Assembly (NCBI GenBank): GCA_015709715.1
Contig: CP054184.1
Span: 915,001-979,000 of the forward strand
Origin: Nitrospira sp.
GTDB taxonomy: Bacteria > Nitrospirota > Nitrospiria > Nitrospirales > Nitrospiraceae
DNA: 64,000 nt
Direction: 5' to 3'
The position numbers and the translations under genes are program-made. Of the stretch, positions 52,904 to 64,000 are shown piece after piece. The first letter of the stretch is position 1. Every line of letters starts with the position of its first letter. The notes below the pieces were generated by a model, which was given only the letters and a program-made list of their open reading frames with translations, made no database searches and was not told the origin of the DNA.

Positions 52904-53914
52904 ATGAGCGACCGCAAACACATCGACGAAGCCGACGAAGAACTCACCGAAGACCACGTCGAGGCCGAACTCCTGGAGCCCACGGACGATGAAGTCACGG
53001 AGGAGCACGAAGCGGCGGACCGGGAACAACAGAAGGACGCGGAGGAGCCTCCCCTCTCCACGTCGCTGGTACCCGTCACCACCCTGCAACAGTACCTGAC
53101 CGAAATCCGTCGATATCCCTACCTCTCCAAGGAAGAGGAGTTGCTCCTCTTCGAGGAATACCAGAAACGAGGCAGCCGCGAAGCCGCCGTGAAGCTGATC
53201 CTGGCCAACCTGCGGGTGTCGGTCTCGATCGCGTCCGAGTACCTCCATACCGGCGCCGACCACATGGATTTGATCCAGGAAGGCAATGTCGGGCTGCTAC
53301 AGGCCATTAAGAAATTCGACCCGACGAAAAACGTCCGTTTTTACGCCTATGCCGCCTGGTGGGCACGCGCCTACATCCTGCGCTACCTGCTGAACACCTA
53401 TCGCCTTATCAAGGTCGGCACCACGCAAGACCAACGAAAGCTCTTCTACAACCTCAAGAAGGAGAAGGCCAAACTCGAACGGGAAGGCTTCGCGCCTGAC
53501 AGCAAACTGCTGGCCGACCGCTTGAACGTGCGCGAACGCGACGTCATCGAGATGGATCAGCGCCTGGGCAATTGGGAACTGTCGCTCGACCAGCCCATCG
53601 GCCCGGAGCAGGACGGCACCTTGATGGATGTCCTGCCGGCCCATGAACAGCCCGCCGACGAACAACTGGCCGACACGCAACTCAAGGCCCTGTTCCGGCG
53701 GAAACTGGCGGAGTTCATCACCACCCTCGACGAGCGGGAAGAAGATATTCTCCGCAACCGCATCCTGTCGGAAACGCCGCTCACACTCGAAGACATGGGC
53801 GCGAAGTACGGCATTACCAAGGAGCGCACGAGACAGCTGGAGGCGCGGATCATTAAACGGTTGCGCGACTTCATCAAGAAGGACGTGAAGGACTTTGACC
53901 GCCTTCGCATGTAG
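52904..53914 (+). CDS. RNA polymerase sigma factor, RpoH (sigma-32)-like
   Basis: 336 aa. An acidic N-terminal extension (~45 residues, Asp/Glu-rich) precedes region 1.2 (LQQYLTEIRRYPYLSKEEEL), region 2 (GNVGLLQAIKKFDPTKNVRF, YAAWWARAYILRYLL), region 3 and region 4 (TLEDMGAKYGITKERTRQLEARIIKRL). Region 2.4 with AWWARAYILRYLL fits RpoH better than RpoD. GroESL lies just downstream on the same strand, a natural heat-shock target, but that is only context. A TATAGT box is at 52868-52873; no clear Shine-Dalgarno precedes the ATG. Confidence 0.87.
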   Translation: MSDRKHIDEADEELTEDHVEAELLEPTDDEVTEEHEAADREQQKDAEEPPLSTSLVPVTTLQQYLTEIRRYPYLSKEEELLLFEEYQKRGSREAAVKLILANLRVSVSIASEYLHTGADHMDLIQEGNVGLLQAIKKFDPTKNVRFYAYAAWWARAYILRYLLNTYRLIKVGTTQDQRKLFYNLKKEKAKLEREGFAPDSKLLADRLNVRERDVIEMDQRLGNWELSLDQPIGPEQDGTLMDVLPAHEQPADEQLADTQLKALFRRKLAEFITTLDEREEDILRNRILSETPLTLEDMGAKYGITKERTRQLEARIIKRLRDFIKKDVKDFDRLRM

Positions 53915-55415
53915 GGCAAGCTGTCGCTTCCTGGCTTTTGTTCTGAGCCTTCTTGCCCTCACGACCGCCGCTCACGCCGCTTCTCCCATCACGCGGGAAA
54001 ATGCCAGGCCCGGCACGGCCGAATGGGTCCTGACCGACCCTGCCGACCACGAGGTCGAGGGCTACGCATCGGCCACCAGCATCCAACGGGGCGATATCCT
54101 CCGTCTCTTCGTCAGCAGCACGGACCCCAGGGTCTGGCTCACCATCTACCGTATGGGCTGGTATGGGGGGACCGGTGCGCGGCTGGTCCAAGGCGGCATC
54201 GTGATCCCCGGTGCAAGGCAACCGGTGCCCTCGCCCGATCCGGTCACCGGACTCATTGAATGCGACTGGCAGGAGTCCTACCGCCTGTCCACCAGCAGCA
54301 AGGACCAGCTGGAATGGCTGAGCGGCGTCTATCTCATCAAGTTGACCGCTCAGCCCAGCGGCAAGCAGAGCTACATCATCTTCGTCGTGCGTGAGGACAA
54401 TCGAACATCCGACTTTCTGTTCCAATCCAGCGTCACCACCTTCCAGGCCTACAACAACTGGGGCGGGAAATCGACCTACCCCTCCAACAGTGTCGGCGAA
54501 CGTTGGGCCAGAAAGGTCTCCTTCAACCGGCCCTATGCCATGAGCCAGCATCCCCGCGGCGTCAGCGGCACGGGCGCCGGAGAATTCTTGACCGCTCTCT
54601 CCATCCACCCCACCCGCACGATTTCCCCCGCTGGCTGGGAATACAACATGGTTCGCTGGCTGGAGCGTGAGGGCTACGACGTGACTTACAGCACGAATCT
54701 CGACACCCATCGCCAGCCGGATTTCTGGAAGGGCCACAAGGCCTGGCTCTCGGTGGGCCACGACGAATACTGGTCGCTGGAGATGCGGCGACACGTGGAG
54801 GACGCCCGCGACCATGGGGTGGGGCTCGGCTTTTTCTCGGCCAACACCTGCTACTGGCAAATCAGGCTGGAACCCAGTGTCCTCACCGGCGAACCGGACC
54901 GTACGATGGTGAGTTACAAGGAGGTCGCGCCGACGGAGGATCCTTTCGCCCTGGATGCCGACCCGACGAACGACCACCTCATCACCGTCCAATGGCGCGA
55001 CCCTCCGGTCAATCGTCCGGAACAGGCGCTGGTGGGTGTCATGTTCGAAACGGTGCCGGTGGAGGGCGACATCCTCATCACCCTGCCTTCTCACGCGCTG
55101 TTTCGCGGCATAGACCTATCGCCGGACCGTCGCCTACATGGCCTGCTGGGCTACGAGATCGACCGAGCCTTTCCGAACGGCCCGCCAGGACTGACCATCC
55201 TGGCCCATTCCCCCTATCACAAGGACGGGCAGGAGGTGTTTGGCGACATGACGCTGTATCACACGGCTGGGGGTACGCCGGTCTTCGCCGCCGGAACCAT
55301 CCAATGGAGCTGGGGACTCGACGACTACAACGCGCCCCAGTTACGGACGGCCCGGGCCAGCGAGCCGGTGCGGCAGATCACTCGGAATGTTCTGGCATTG
55401 CTGGCAGACCGGTGA
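53895..55415 (+). CDS. Secreted N,N-dimethylformamidase-like (beta subunit) protein
   Basis: 506 aa from a TTG overlapping the sigma-factor end by 20 bases, with GAAGGA just upstream. Signal peptide CRFLAFVLSLLALTTAAHA. The body matches the 'N,N-dimethylformamidase beta subunit-like' family: IYRMGWYGGTGARLVQGG, VTTFQAYNNWGGKSTYP, FLEREGYDV-like VRWLEREGYDVTYST, and WLSVGHDEYWSLEMR. True DMFase needs a small alpha subunit, which is not seen here, and most relatives are of unknown role, so enzymatic activity on DMF is not claimed. Confidence 0.8.
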   Translation: MTAFACRASCRFLAFVLSLLALTTAAHAASPITRENARPGTAEWVLTDPADHEVEGYASATSIQRGDILRLFVSSTDPRVWLTIYRMGWYGGTGARLVQGGIVIPGARQPVPSPDPVTGLIECDWQESYRLSTSSKDQLEWLSGVYLIKLTAQPSGKQSYIIFVVREDNRTSDFLFQSSVTTFQAYNNWGGKSTYPSNSVGERWARKVSFNRPYAMSQHPRGVSGTGAGEFLTALSIHPTRTISPAGWEYNMVRWLEREGYDVTYSTNLDTHRQPDFWKGHKAWLSVGHDEYWSLEMRRHVEDARDHGVGLGFFSANTCYWQIRLEPSVLTGEPDRTMVSYKEVAPTEDPFALDADPTNDHLITVQWRDPPVNRPEQALVGVMFETVPVEGDILITLPSHALFRGIDLSPDRRLHGLLGYEIDRAFPNGPPGLTILAHSPYHKDGQEVFGDMTLYHTAGGTPVFAAGTIQWSWGLDDYNAPQLRTARASEPVRQITRNVLALLADR

Positions 55416-55516
55416 ATCCCAAACAGATATAAGCAAATACGTCTTGTATAATCAAAGAGTTACGCATTGACTGCCAAGTTGAACCGGAACTAAATATTTT
55501 TATGCCACCCATCCTA

Positions 55517-55544
55517 TTGACTTGCCACACTTTGGCACTATCTT
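55517..55544 (+). promoter_or_regulatory. Candidate sigma-70-like promoter of groESL with operator-like repeat
   Basis: TTGACT (55517-55522), 16-base spacer, TATCTT (55539-55544). The spacer holds an inverted repeat TGCCA-N5-TGGCA (55523-55537), which could be a regulator site. No CIRCE element and no clear sigma-32 promoter were seen in the 230-base gap upstream of groES. The leader to groES is ~100 bases. Confidence 0.45.
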
Positions 55545-55648
55545 TCCCAACGAGTTTTCTGCAAGGTACACGTCAGAGCTGAGTTTCCAGCTTTCACACA
55601 CTGTACATCAGGGCCTAGACGCTCATCACTAGTAAGGAGGGAATGGGT

Positions 55649-55951
55649 ATGGCTACGGAAGCGAAGGACAAGAAGTCAACGGCTGCGAAGAACTTCCAAC
55701 CGCTCGGTGACCGGTTGTTCGTCACCTACACCGAGGAAATGGAACGGACCTCGGGCGGCATTTACGTGCCGGACTCCGCCAAGGAGAAGCCGCAACGGGG
55801 CATCGTGCAGGCCATCGGAAAGAAGGTCGAAAACATCAAGGTCGGCGACCAGGTCTTGTTCGACAAATATTCCGGCAGCAAGCTCCGCATCGACGACGAA
55901 GAGTGCCTCATTCTGAAAGAAGAAGACATTCTGGGCATCTTCACCCACTGA
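55649..55951 (+). CDS. groES: Co-chaperonin GroES
   Basis: 100-aa 10-kDa chaperonin that caps GroEL. An N-terminal extension of ~15 residues (MATEAKDKKSTAAKNF) precedes the usual start QPLGDRLFVTYTEEMERTSG. The mobile loop GGIYVPDSAKEKPQRG and the C-terminal strand ILKEEDILGIF are present. ATG at 55649 has AGGAGG 8 bases upstream; an ATG at 55643 would be only 2 bases from it. groEL follows 56 bases on. Confidence 0.96.
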   Translation: MATEAKDKKSTAAKNFQPLGDRLFVTYTEEMERTSGGIYVPDSAKEKPQRGIVQAIGKKVENIKVGDQVLFDKYSGSKLRIDDEECLILKEEDILGIFTH

Positions 55952-55995
55952 ACCTACCTGAACCAACCGACGAGCAGACGATCAGATTAGCTTAA

Positions 55996-59405
<3,410 letters not shown>

Positions 59406-59413
59406 GGCGCCGC

Positions 59414-59442
59414 ATTATACTGGCGCAATTCTTCCGGTACAA
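59414..59442 (-). promoter_or_regulatory. Leaderless promoter of the minus-strand GlnE-like gene
   Basis: Minus strand TTGTAC (59442-59437), 17-base spacer, perfect TATAAT (59419-59414), ending eight bases before the ATG at 59405. Its -35 region shares bases with the opposite promoter (59436-59464). Confidence 0.6.
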
Positions 59443-59464
59443 CGAACGTGGCTTCGGGTATACT
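59436..59464 (+). promoter_or_regulatory. Leaderless promoter of the plus-strand ACT/GlnE-like gene
   Basis: GGTACA (59436-59441), 17-base spacer, TATACT (59459-59464), ending eight bases before the ATG at 59473. No Shine-Dalgarno site. It overlaps the -35 box of the divergent promoter. Confidence 0.5.
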
Positions 59465-59472
59465 CGCAGCCC

Positions 59473-61749
59473 ATGCTGTCCGCGAACGTCGATCGCGAAC
59501 GGATTCTCGCCGCACTCACGCCGCTCTGTCGCGGCGTGGACGCCGATATCTTGCATGACTTCGTCGCGCGGATGGATGCGGACTATTTCACCGCCTTTCC
59601 CCTAAAACTCCTCGCCGAGCACCTCGCGCTGGCGGCACTGCTCACGCCCGACCATCCTTGCGAAGTCCGGTTCGCGAAACTGGATGCCGGGCGCTGGACC
59701 ATCACGATCGTCGCCTACGATTATTTCTCGGAATTCGCGACCATCTGCGGGCTGCTCTCCGCTTTCGGCCTCAACATCGAAGAAGGGCGCATCTTCACTT
59801 CGGCGGAACGCGAGCAGCCTCGCAGCAGCCGGGTACTCGATCCCTATCCGATCCGCATGAAACCGCAGGGGCGCCCCGGCCTCACGCGCAAAAAGATCGT
59901 GGACGTGTTCACCGTCAGTCCCATCGAGGGCCAGACGTTCACCGGCACGGAACAAAAACGTCTCGCCGGCCACCTCTCGCGCATGATCATATTGCTGGAC
60001 GAAGGGCAATTCGACGAAGCCCGGCAGCAGGTCAACCGCCAACTGGTCGAGCACCTCGGCAAACGCCGCAGTTCCTTCAGCGGCCTGCTCCACACCGTCC
60101 AGATCACCTTCGACAACAGCCAGTCACCGACGGACACGATCGTGGACATCCGGTCCGACGACACGCCGGCGTTTCTCTACGCCTTCGCCAACGCGCTCGC
60201 GATGCGCAACGTCTACATCAGCAAGGCGCAGTTCGCGATCGAAGACGGCAAGCTCCATGACCGCTTCTACATCCGGAACCGCTTCGGGCAAAAACTGCTC
60301 GACCCCGGAGACCTCGAACAGCTGCGCCTCACCGCCGTGCTCATCAAGCAGTTCACCCATGCCCTCACCTGGGCGCCCGATCCGGCCAAAGCCTTGGAGG
60401 CCTTCGACCAATTTCTCGACCTCGTCCTCGAAGGCTCGCGCCAGGCAGGGCGCAAACAAGCCTGGGCCTTCGTGAAGGACAAGAAAACGTTTCCGATCCT
60501 GGCCCGGCTGCTGGGAGCCAGTGATTTCTTGTGGGAGGACTTTCTCCGGCGGCAACACATCAACCTGCTGCCGTTGCTGAAGGACTACCGAGACGCGCCG
60601 CTCATCAAGCCCCAGACCACCTTACGCAAGGAATTGAACCGCGTCATCGCCAAGGCCAAAACCGACGAGGCGCGCAAGGAGGCGCTCAATCGCTTCAAGG
60701 ATCAGGAGCTGTTCCGCATCGACATGAAACACATCGTGGAGCCGGACACGAGTCTGCCCGACTTTTCACTGGCCATCTCGGAACTGGCCGAAGTGATCGT
60801 GGAGCGCAGCCTCGTCGACTGTCAGGAGAAGCTGACCAAACGCTACGGCGCGCCGCGTTTGGCCAGCAAGAAACCCTGCCCTATTGCAATCCTGGGCGCA
60901 GGCAAATTCGGCGGCAAGGAGATGGGCTACGCCTCCGACATCGAAGTAATCTTCGTCTATGGCGGACCGGGGCGGACCAGCGGCAAGGAGGTTATCGAGA
61001 ACAGCGAATACTTCGAGCGGCTCGCGCAGGAATTTCTGCAATGGATCGAAGCCAAGCAGGAAGGTATTTTTCACATCGACGTTCGGCTACGACCCCACGG
61101 CGGCAAGGGATCGCTCGCCAACGCCTTCGATGAGGTCTGCAAGTATTACAGCGTCGACGGGCAGGCGGCTCCCTTCGAGCGGCAAGCGCTCATCAAGCTG
61201 CGTCATATTGCGGGGGACGCCGCGCTCGGCAAGAAGGTCGAGGCCCATCGCGACAGCTACGTGTATAGCAGAGAACCTTGGGACCTGACCGTGGCCCTCG
61301 ACCTGCGGCGGCAACAGGTGAAGCAACTCGTCGAGCCGGGGCAGATCAATCTCAAACACAGCCACGGCGGCATCGTCACGCTGGAATATGCCATTCAATA
61401 CCTGCAGGTGATGCACGGACACCGCCACCCGAGCCTGCGCACGCCCAACACGCTCCGGGCCTTGGCCGCCCTCATTGACGTGGGACTCATCCCCCGCGCG
61501 ACCGGCGAGAACCTGCGCAAATCCTACCTCTTCATCCGCATGCTGATCGACGGCCTGCGCATGGTGCGCGGCAACACCAAGGACCTCGTCCTCCCGCCGC
61601 CCGACTCAGACGAGTTCATCTTCCTCGCCCGCCGCGTCGGCTACCAGACCGAAGATTGGCAGACTGGCGCAAGGCACCTGCAGACGGATATCGAAGAACA
61701 CATGAAGCAAAATAGACAGTTCTTCGAAAAGATGTTCGGAAAACTGTGA
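59473..61749 (+). CDS. ACT-domain protein with GlnE-type nucleotidyltransferase half
   Basis: 758 aa from the ATG at 59473. The N-terminal half has ACT-like regions, one near residues 80-110 (ITIVAYDYFSEFATICGLLS) and a second near 220-275 (DDTPAFLYAFANALAMRNVY, then KAQFAIEDGKLHDRFYI), as in GlnD, where they sense glutamine. The nucleotidyltransferase signature GAGKFGGKEMGYASDIEVIF lies at ~474-493, followed by FHIDVRLRPHGGKGSLANAF. Thus it is a GlnE half with a sensor. It stands back to back with the other half, suggesting the pair replaces the usual single two-headed GlnE. Inference from architecture only. Confidence 0.85.
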   Translation: MLSANVDRERILAALTPLCRGVDADILHDFVARMDADYFTAFPLKLLAEHLALAALLTPDHPCEVRFAKLDAGRWTITIVAYDYFSEFATICGLLSAFGLNIEEGRIFTSAEREQPRSSRVLDPYPIRMKPQGRPGLTRKKIVDVFTVSPIEGQTFTGTEQKRLAGHLSRMIILLDEGQFDEARQQVNRQLVEHLGKRRSSFSGLLHTVQITFDNSQSPTDTIVDIRSDDTPAFLYAFANALAMRNVYISKAQFAIEDGKLHDRFYIRNRFGQKLLDPGDLEQLRLTAVLIKQFTHALTWAPDPAKALEAFDQFLDLVLEGSRQAGRKQAWAFVKDKKTFPILARLLGASDFLWEDFLRRQHINLLPLLKDYRDAPLIKPQTTLRKELNRVIAKAKTDEARKEALNRFKDQELFRIDMKHIVEPDTSLPDFSLAISELAEVIVERSLVDCQEKLTKRYGAPRLASKKPCPIAILGAGKFGGKEMGYASDIEVIFVYGGPGRTSGKEVIENSEYFERLAQEFLQWIEAKQEGIFHIDVRLRPHGGKGSLANAFDEVCKYYSVDGQAAPFERQALIKLRHIAGDAALGKKVEAHRDSYVYSREPWDLTVALDLRRQQVKQLVEPGQINLKHSHGGIVTLEYAIQYLQVMHGHRHPSLRTPNTLRALAALIDVGLIPRATGENLRKSYLFIRMLIDGLRMVRGNTKDLVLPPPDSDEFIFLARRVGYQTEDWQTGARHLQTDIEEHMKQNRQFFEKMFGKL

Positions 61750-61790
61750 TGGGAACAGGCTCCCTCCCTGGGAAGAACGGCATGCCGTGA

Positions 61791-61813
61791 GCCGAATAGG
61801 CGCCGCATTCGGC
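61791..61813 (+). terminator. Hairpin downstream of the ACT/GlnE gene (possible terminator)
   Basis: GCCGAAT (61791-61797), nine-base loop, ATTCGGC (61807-61813). A perfect stem but no clear T-run follows, so intrinsic termination is only possible. Confidence 0.35.
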
Positions 61814-61963
61814 GAGGGGGCTTCTCTGTAGACTTCTTGAAGAAATAAAGAAGCTGGAAGTCCTGGCAGGAAACGAGGCCACGGGGTCGCAGGGAGAAGC
61901 GTGCTAGTTATGAGGGAAATGGTCAAAGTCCGCTTACCGGAGCTGGTGACCGCCCAACAGTTT

Positions 61964-62196
61964 CTACTCCACGCAGGCCGTACAGGCCTTAGGGCAAGTT
62001 GTATCGAGCCCGCCCGCCTGACCGCTGGTGGCCGGCAGGCCGTTCAGCATCTCCAACAGCTGGAGATACGATCCCGGCGCGCGCGTCCAGAACAGGTAAA
62101 CCGGTCACGGCCGAACGCGAAGAGCTCTTGGATCGTCGATGCCAGCTGCGCGAGGGCCTGTTCGATGACGGTAAAGTCGTAGCGGCCTCCTCTGGC
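61964..62196 (-). pseudogene. Frameshifted remnant of an unidentified protein gene
   Basis: On the minus strand one frame reads RYDFTVIEQALAQLASTIQE then LFAFGRDRF, after a stop just upstream. A shift of frame near 62100 continues as YLFWTRAPGSYLQLLEMLNG and ends in ACTACVE before a stop at 61966-61964. Both pieces look like real protein (balanced composition, a C-x3-C-x2-C-like tail), yet no single frame holds them. I do not recognise the family. Confidence 0.35.
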
Positions 62197-62452
62197 TCAA
62201 GATCCGGCCATTCCACGCGAAGCTGCAGGCCACGCAGCGCGAATGGCCGGGATGCCACTTCACCGCGTTCGGATCGGGAGAGGAATCCGATGCGTCGGCC
62301 GCTGGAAATCCATTTCACCAGGACAAGAGCAGGCCAACGAGCAGCACGGCTATGGCGCCTCTCGTACGTCCAACTCAGATTTCCTTCTCGCATGAATCGG
62401 ACGCTCGCTGAAGCGTAGCGTCGATGTGAGGCTCAAAGGTCCCTCGATCAGG

Positions 62453-63229
62453 CTACAGTTCCAGAATCCGCTGATAGGCCCGCAACAAATCCCCCACCGA
62501 CAGCACGCCGATGATCGTGCCGTCTTCCGTGACAGGCAAGTGACGGATGCCCTCCTTCTTCATCAAGCGCAAGGCTTCCTTGATCGGTTCACTATCCTCG
62601 ATGGTAACGATCGACTTGCTCATGCAAGCCAGGACGGTGGTGCTGTTGGGATCCAACCCCTTGGCAACGGCCTTCCGGCTCAGGTCGGTGTCGGTGATGA
62701 TGCCGATGTAGCGGGACCCATCATCGACCAGCAGCGACCCGATGCGCCACTTCTGCAGTAGTCGCCCTGCCTCTTTGATCAACGCGCCCTTGTGAACACT
62801 GCGCACATCTTTCGACATGAACTCAGCCACGGTGCGACCGTCGATGCGCTCCCCGACCGTCCGTCGCCAATCACGCCCCACGCGCGCGGCCCGCTTCAAT
62901 TCGAGCTGCGCAAGACAACTCTCCAGCACCTGCTTCCGCTGGTGAAGGCTCTCCCGATCGGTGCTATGCATCCCCGCCTCTTGCGCTTCCTCCGGCAAGA
63001 GTCCCGTCTCCCCCAGCTTGGCATAGTGATAGGCTTCCAGTTCCTCCGATGCCGCCCCGAACGTGTCGCTCAGCACCTCTTCCGCTCGGTCATCGAAGCC
63101 ATCCAGCGACGCGGTCGCCTTGCGCCGTGACAAGAACGGTTGAAACGCCGACAACGTGGTACGCACCTGTTCGATATGTCGATCGAGAAGCTCGACCGAT
63201 TCTTGCCCGACCTTCCCCCTCTTGGCCAT
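62453..63229 (-). CDS. CBS-domain protein with helical N-terminal region
   Basis: 258 aa from the ATG at 63229, preceded by a strong AAGGAGG. The N-terminal ~120 residues are helical and charged (ELLDRHIEQVRTTLSAFQPF, ESLHQRKQVLESCLAQLELK), with no known motif. The C-terminal ~125 residues form a CBS pair: AEFMSKDVRSVHKGALIKEA, IGSLLVDDGSRYIGIITDTD, then VLACMSKSIVTIEDSEPIKE and IRHLPVTEDGTIIGVLSVGD. CBS pairs bind adenine nucleotides; the regulated target is unknown. It is next to the nitrite/sulfite reductase gene, 63 bases away on the same strand. Confidence 0.85.
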   Translation of the reverse strand: MAKRGKVGQESVELLDRHIEQVRTTLSAFQPFLSRRKATASLDGFDDRAEEVLSDTFGAASEELEAYHYAKLGETGLLPEEAQEAGMHSTDRESLHQRKQVLESCLAQLELKRAARVGRDWRRTVGERIDGRTVAEFMSKDVRSVHKGALIKEAGRLLQKWRIGSLLVDDGSRYIGIITDTDLSRKAVAKGLDPNSTTVLACMSKSIVTIEDSEPIKEALRLMKKEGIRHLPVTEDGTIIGVLSVGDLLRAYQRILEL

Positions 63230-63292
63230 GCTACCTCCTTGGTGAGAAGCAGGAGGATATCGCAACTCCGACACCGTCTCAAGCCTATACGC

Positions 63293-64000
63293 TTACAGAG
63301 AAGAGGGTTGCGGCGTGAGGCTGGCCGGCGCCGCAGCTGTCTCACTCCCAGGAGCCGAAGCCTTACTCGCCTTGGGCGCCGCCTTGCCGCGCACACGGTG
63401 CATTTTTTCCCGCGTGTGGTAGGGCATGAGCATCTCCAGCACGAACGGCAACCGGTCGCAGGGTACGTCTTCCATGATCTTGATCGCGGCCTTCGGATCG
63501 GGCCCGGAACGCCCCCCGACGAAGACATCGACCGCATCCACCACCTTGCCCCCCACCTTCGCCTTCTTTCCCAATAACCCCACATCGGCTACGAGATGGT
63601 TCCCGCAACCTGCAGGGCAGCCCGACCAATGGACGGTGATCGGCTTGAGCCCCTCCCCAAGCCTCCGCTCCAACGCGCGCGCTGTCTCGACGGCGCGGCT
63701 CTTGGTCTCGATGACGGCCAGGTCACAATAGTCGCTGCCCACACAACTGACGAGCCCCTTATACAGCGGCGAGGGGTTATAGGCGAATTGTTTGACCAGG
63801 GGCTCCTCGGCCAATTCGCCCACGAGCCGGTCGCTGACATGGGGAATGACGAAGGCTTGCCCCGGCGACAGCCGCACCTCGCCCGTGCCATATCGTTCAG
63901 CTAAGGCGGCAATGCCGAGCAAGTCGTTCGCCTTCACGCGACCGACCAGAATCTTGAGGCCGATGTAGTTCAGCCCCCGTTGTTTTTGCCGGAAGATTCC
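63293..64000 (-). CDS. Nitrite/sulfite reductase (siroheme, ferredoxin type), C-terminal part
   Basis: The frame is open to the right edge, so the N-terminus is outside. The visible ~235 residues contain the Fe4S4-siroheme site: VSCVGSDYCDLAVIETK then HWSGCPAGCGNHLVADVGLL, the four-cysteine pattern of NirA/CysI. A poorly conserved Ala/Pro-rich tail follows. In this organism an assimilatory ferredoxin-dependent nitrite reductase (NirA) is likely, but sulfite reductase cannot be excluded from this end. Confidence 0.87.
   Translation of the reverse strand, partial: GIFRQKQRGLNYIGLKILVGRVKANDLLGIAALAERYGTGEVRLSPGQAFVIPHVSDRLVGELAEEPLVKQFAYNPSPLYKGLVSCVGSDYCDLAVIETKSRAVETARALERRLGEGLKPITVHWSGCPAGCGNHLVADVGLLGKKAKVGGKVVDAVDVFVGGRSGPDPKAAIKIMEDVPCDRLPFVLEMLMPYHTREKMHRVRGKAAPKASKASAPGSETAAAPASLTPQPSSL

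Larger units (their letters stand above)
61750..62452. other. 703-base stretch without an intact recognisable gene
   Basis: Holds a hairpin just past the ACT/GlnE gene (61791-61813) and, further on, a decayed minus-strand coding remnant (61964-62196). Longer open frames here are Arg/Pro/Ser-rich and look like noise on both strands. No tRNA or CRISPR seen. Confidence 0.5.

Noticed and set aside
55416-55648. CIRCE operator upstream of groES
   Set aside because: I looked for TTAGCACTC-N9-GAGTGCTAA; only the shorter TGCCA-N5-TGGCA repeat is present.

Overview
The window looks like chromosome from a Nitrospira-type nitrite oxidiser (phylum Nitrospirota). It is GC-rich with short gene spacing. The strongest clue is a full-length chlorite dismutase very close to the Nitrospira enzyme as I remember it. 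A NarK-type nitrate/nitrite porter, a siroheme nitrite/sulfite reductase (cut by the right edge), a sulfite-oxidase-type molybdoenzyme (cut by the left edge) and large NHL-propeller proteins agree with this. The assignment rests on recognised protein sequence, not on a search.

Layout. 1-6.0 kb: small envelope and housekeeping genes (molybdoenzyme end, guanine-deaminase-like protein, RluE-type pseudouridine synthase, lipoproteins, a zinc metallopeptidase, an HtrA-like protease). 6.0-16.8 kb: a minus-strand run NHL protein-guaB-guaA-rluB-aspS-aroC-ABC ATPase. 17-24.6 kb: scpAB, a secreted pentapeptide-repeat protein divergent from a secreted stand-alone Lon-type protease domain, a histone-H1-like protein, a cupredoxin and a PqqD-like/methyltransferase fusion. 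24.8-27.9 kb: an IS3-family element next to a Ppx/GppA phosphatase whose 3' end is replaced or extended by an AT-richer HEPN-like domain. 27.9-33.9 kb: recG, a membrane-anchored TPR metallopeptidase, a PQQ-repeat protein and a small membrane protein. 33.8-41.2 kb: a minus-strand accessory run that begins with a lasso-peptide-like RiPP cassette: B2 transglutaminase-like protease, PqqD-type recognition protein, a 37-aa precursor candidate at 40133-40246, HPr-kinase-like kinase and nucleotidyltransferase. A thioredoxin-fold protein, a degenerate metallo-beta-lactamase-fold protein, a TPR protein and an O-methyltransferase follow. 41.3-52.7 kb: a long minus-strand purine/riboflavin run (narK-like, ribBA, ribH, nusB, purB, cld, purC, small membrane protein, purS, purQ, purL, purF). 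52.9-57.6 kb: RpoH-like sigma factor, an N,N-dimethylformamidase-like secreted protein and groES-groEL. 57.6-61.7 kb: two divergent GlnE-type nucleotidyltransferase halves, one with ACT-like segments. 61.8-64 kb: a decayed stretch, a CBS-domain protein and the reductase.

Most notable: (i) the RiPP cassette with its unmarked precursor, which fits the lasso leader pattern except for one Gly, has Glu at core position 9 and ends in Ser beside a kinase, but has no cyclase in the window; (ii) the Ppx-HEPN chimera beside an IS without target duplication; (iii) two divergent GlnE halves whose back-to-back promoters place both transcription starts almost on the ATG, part of a repeated leaderless-promoter pattern; (iv) cld translationally coupled to purB; (v) the groEL terminator lying inside the coding end of the converging gene.
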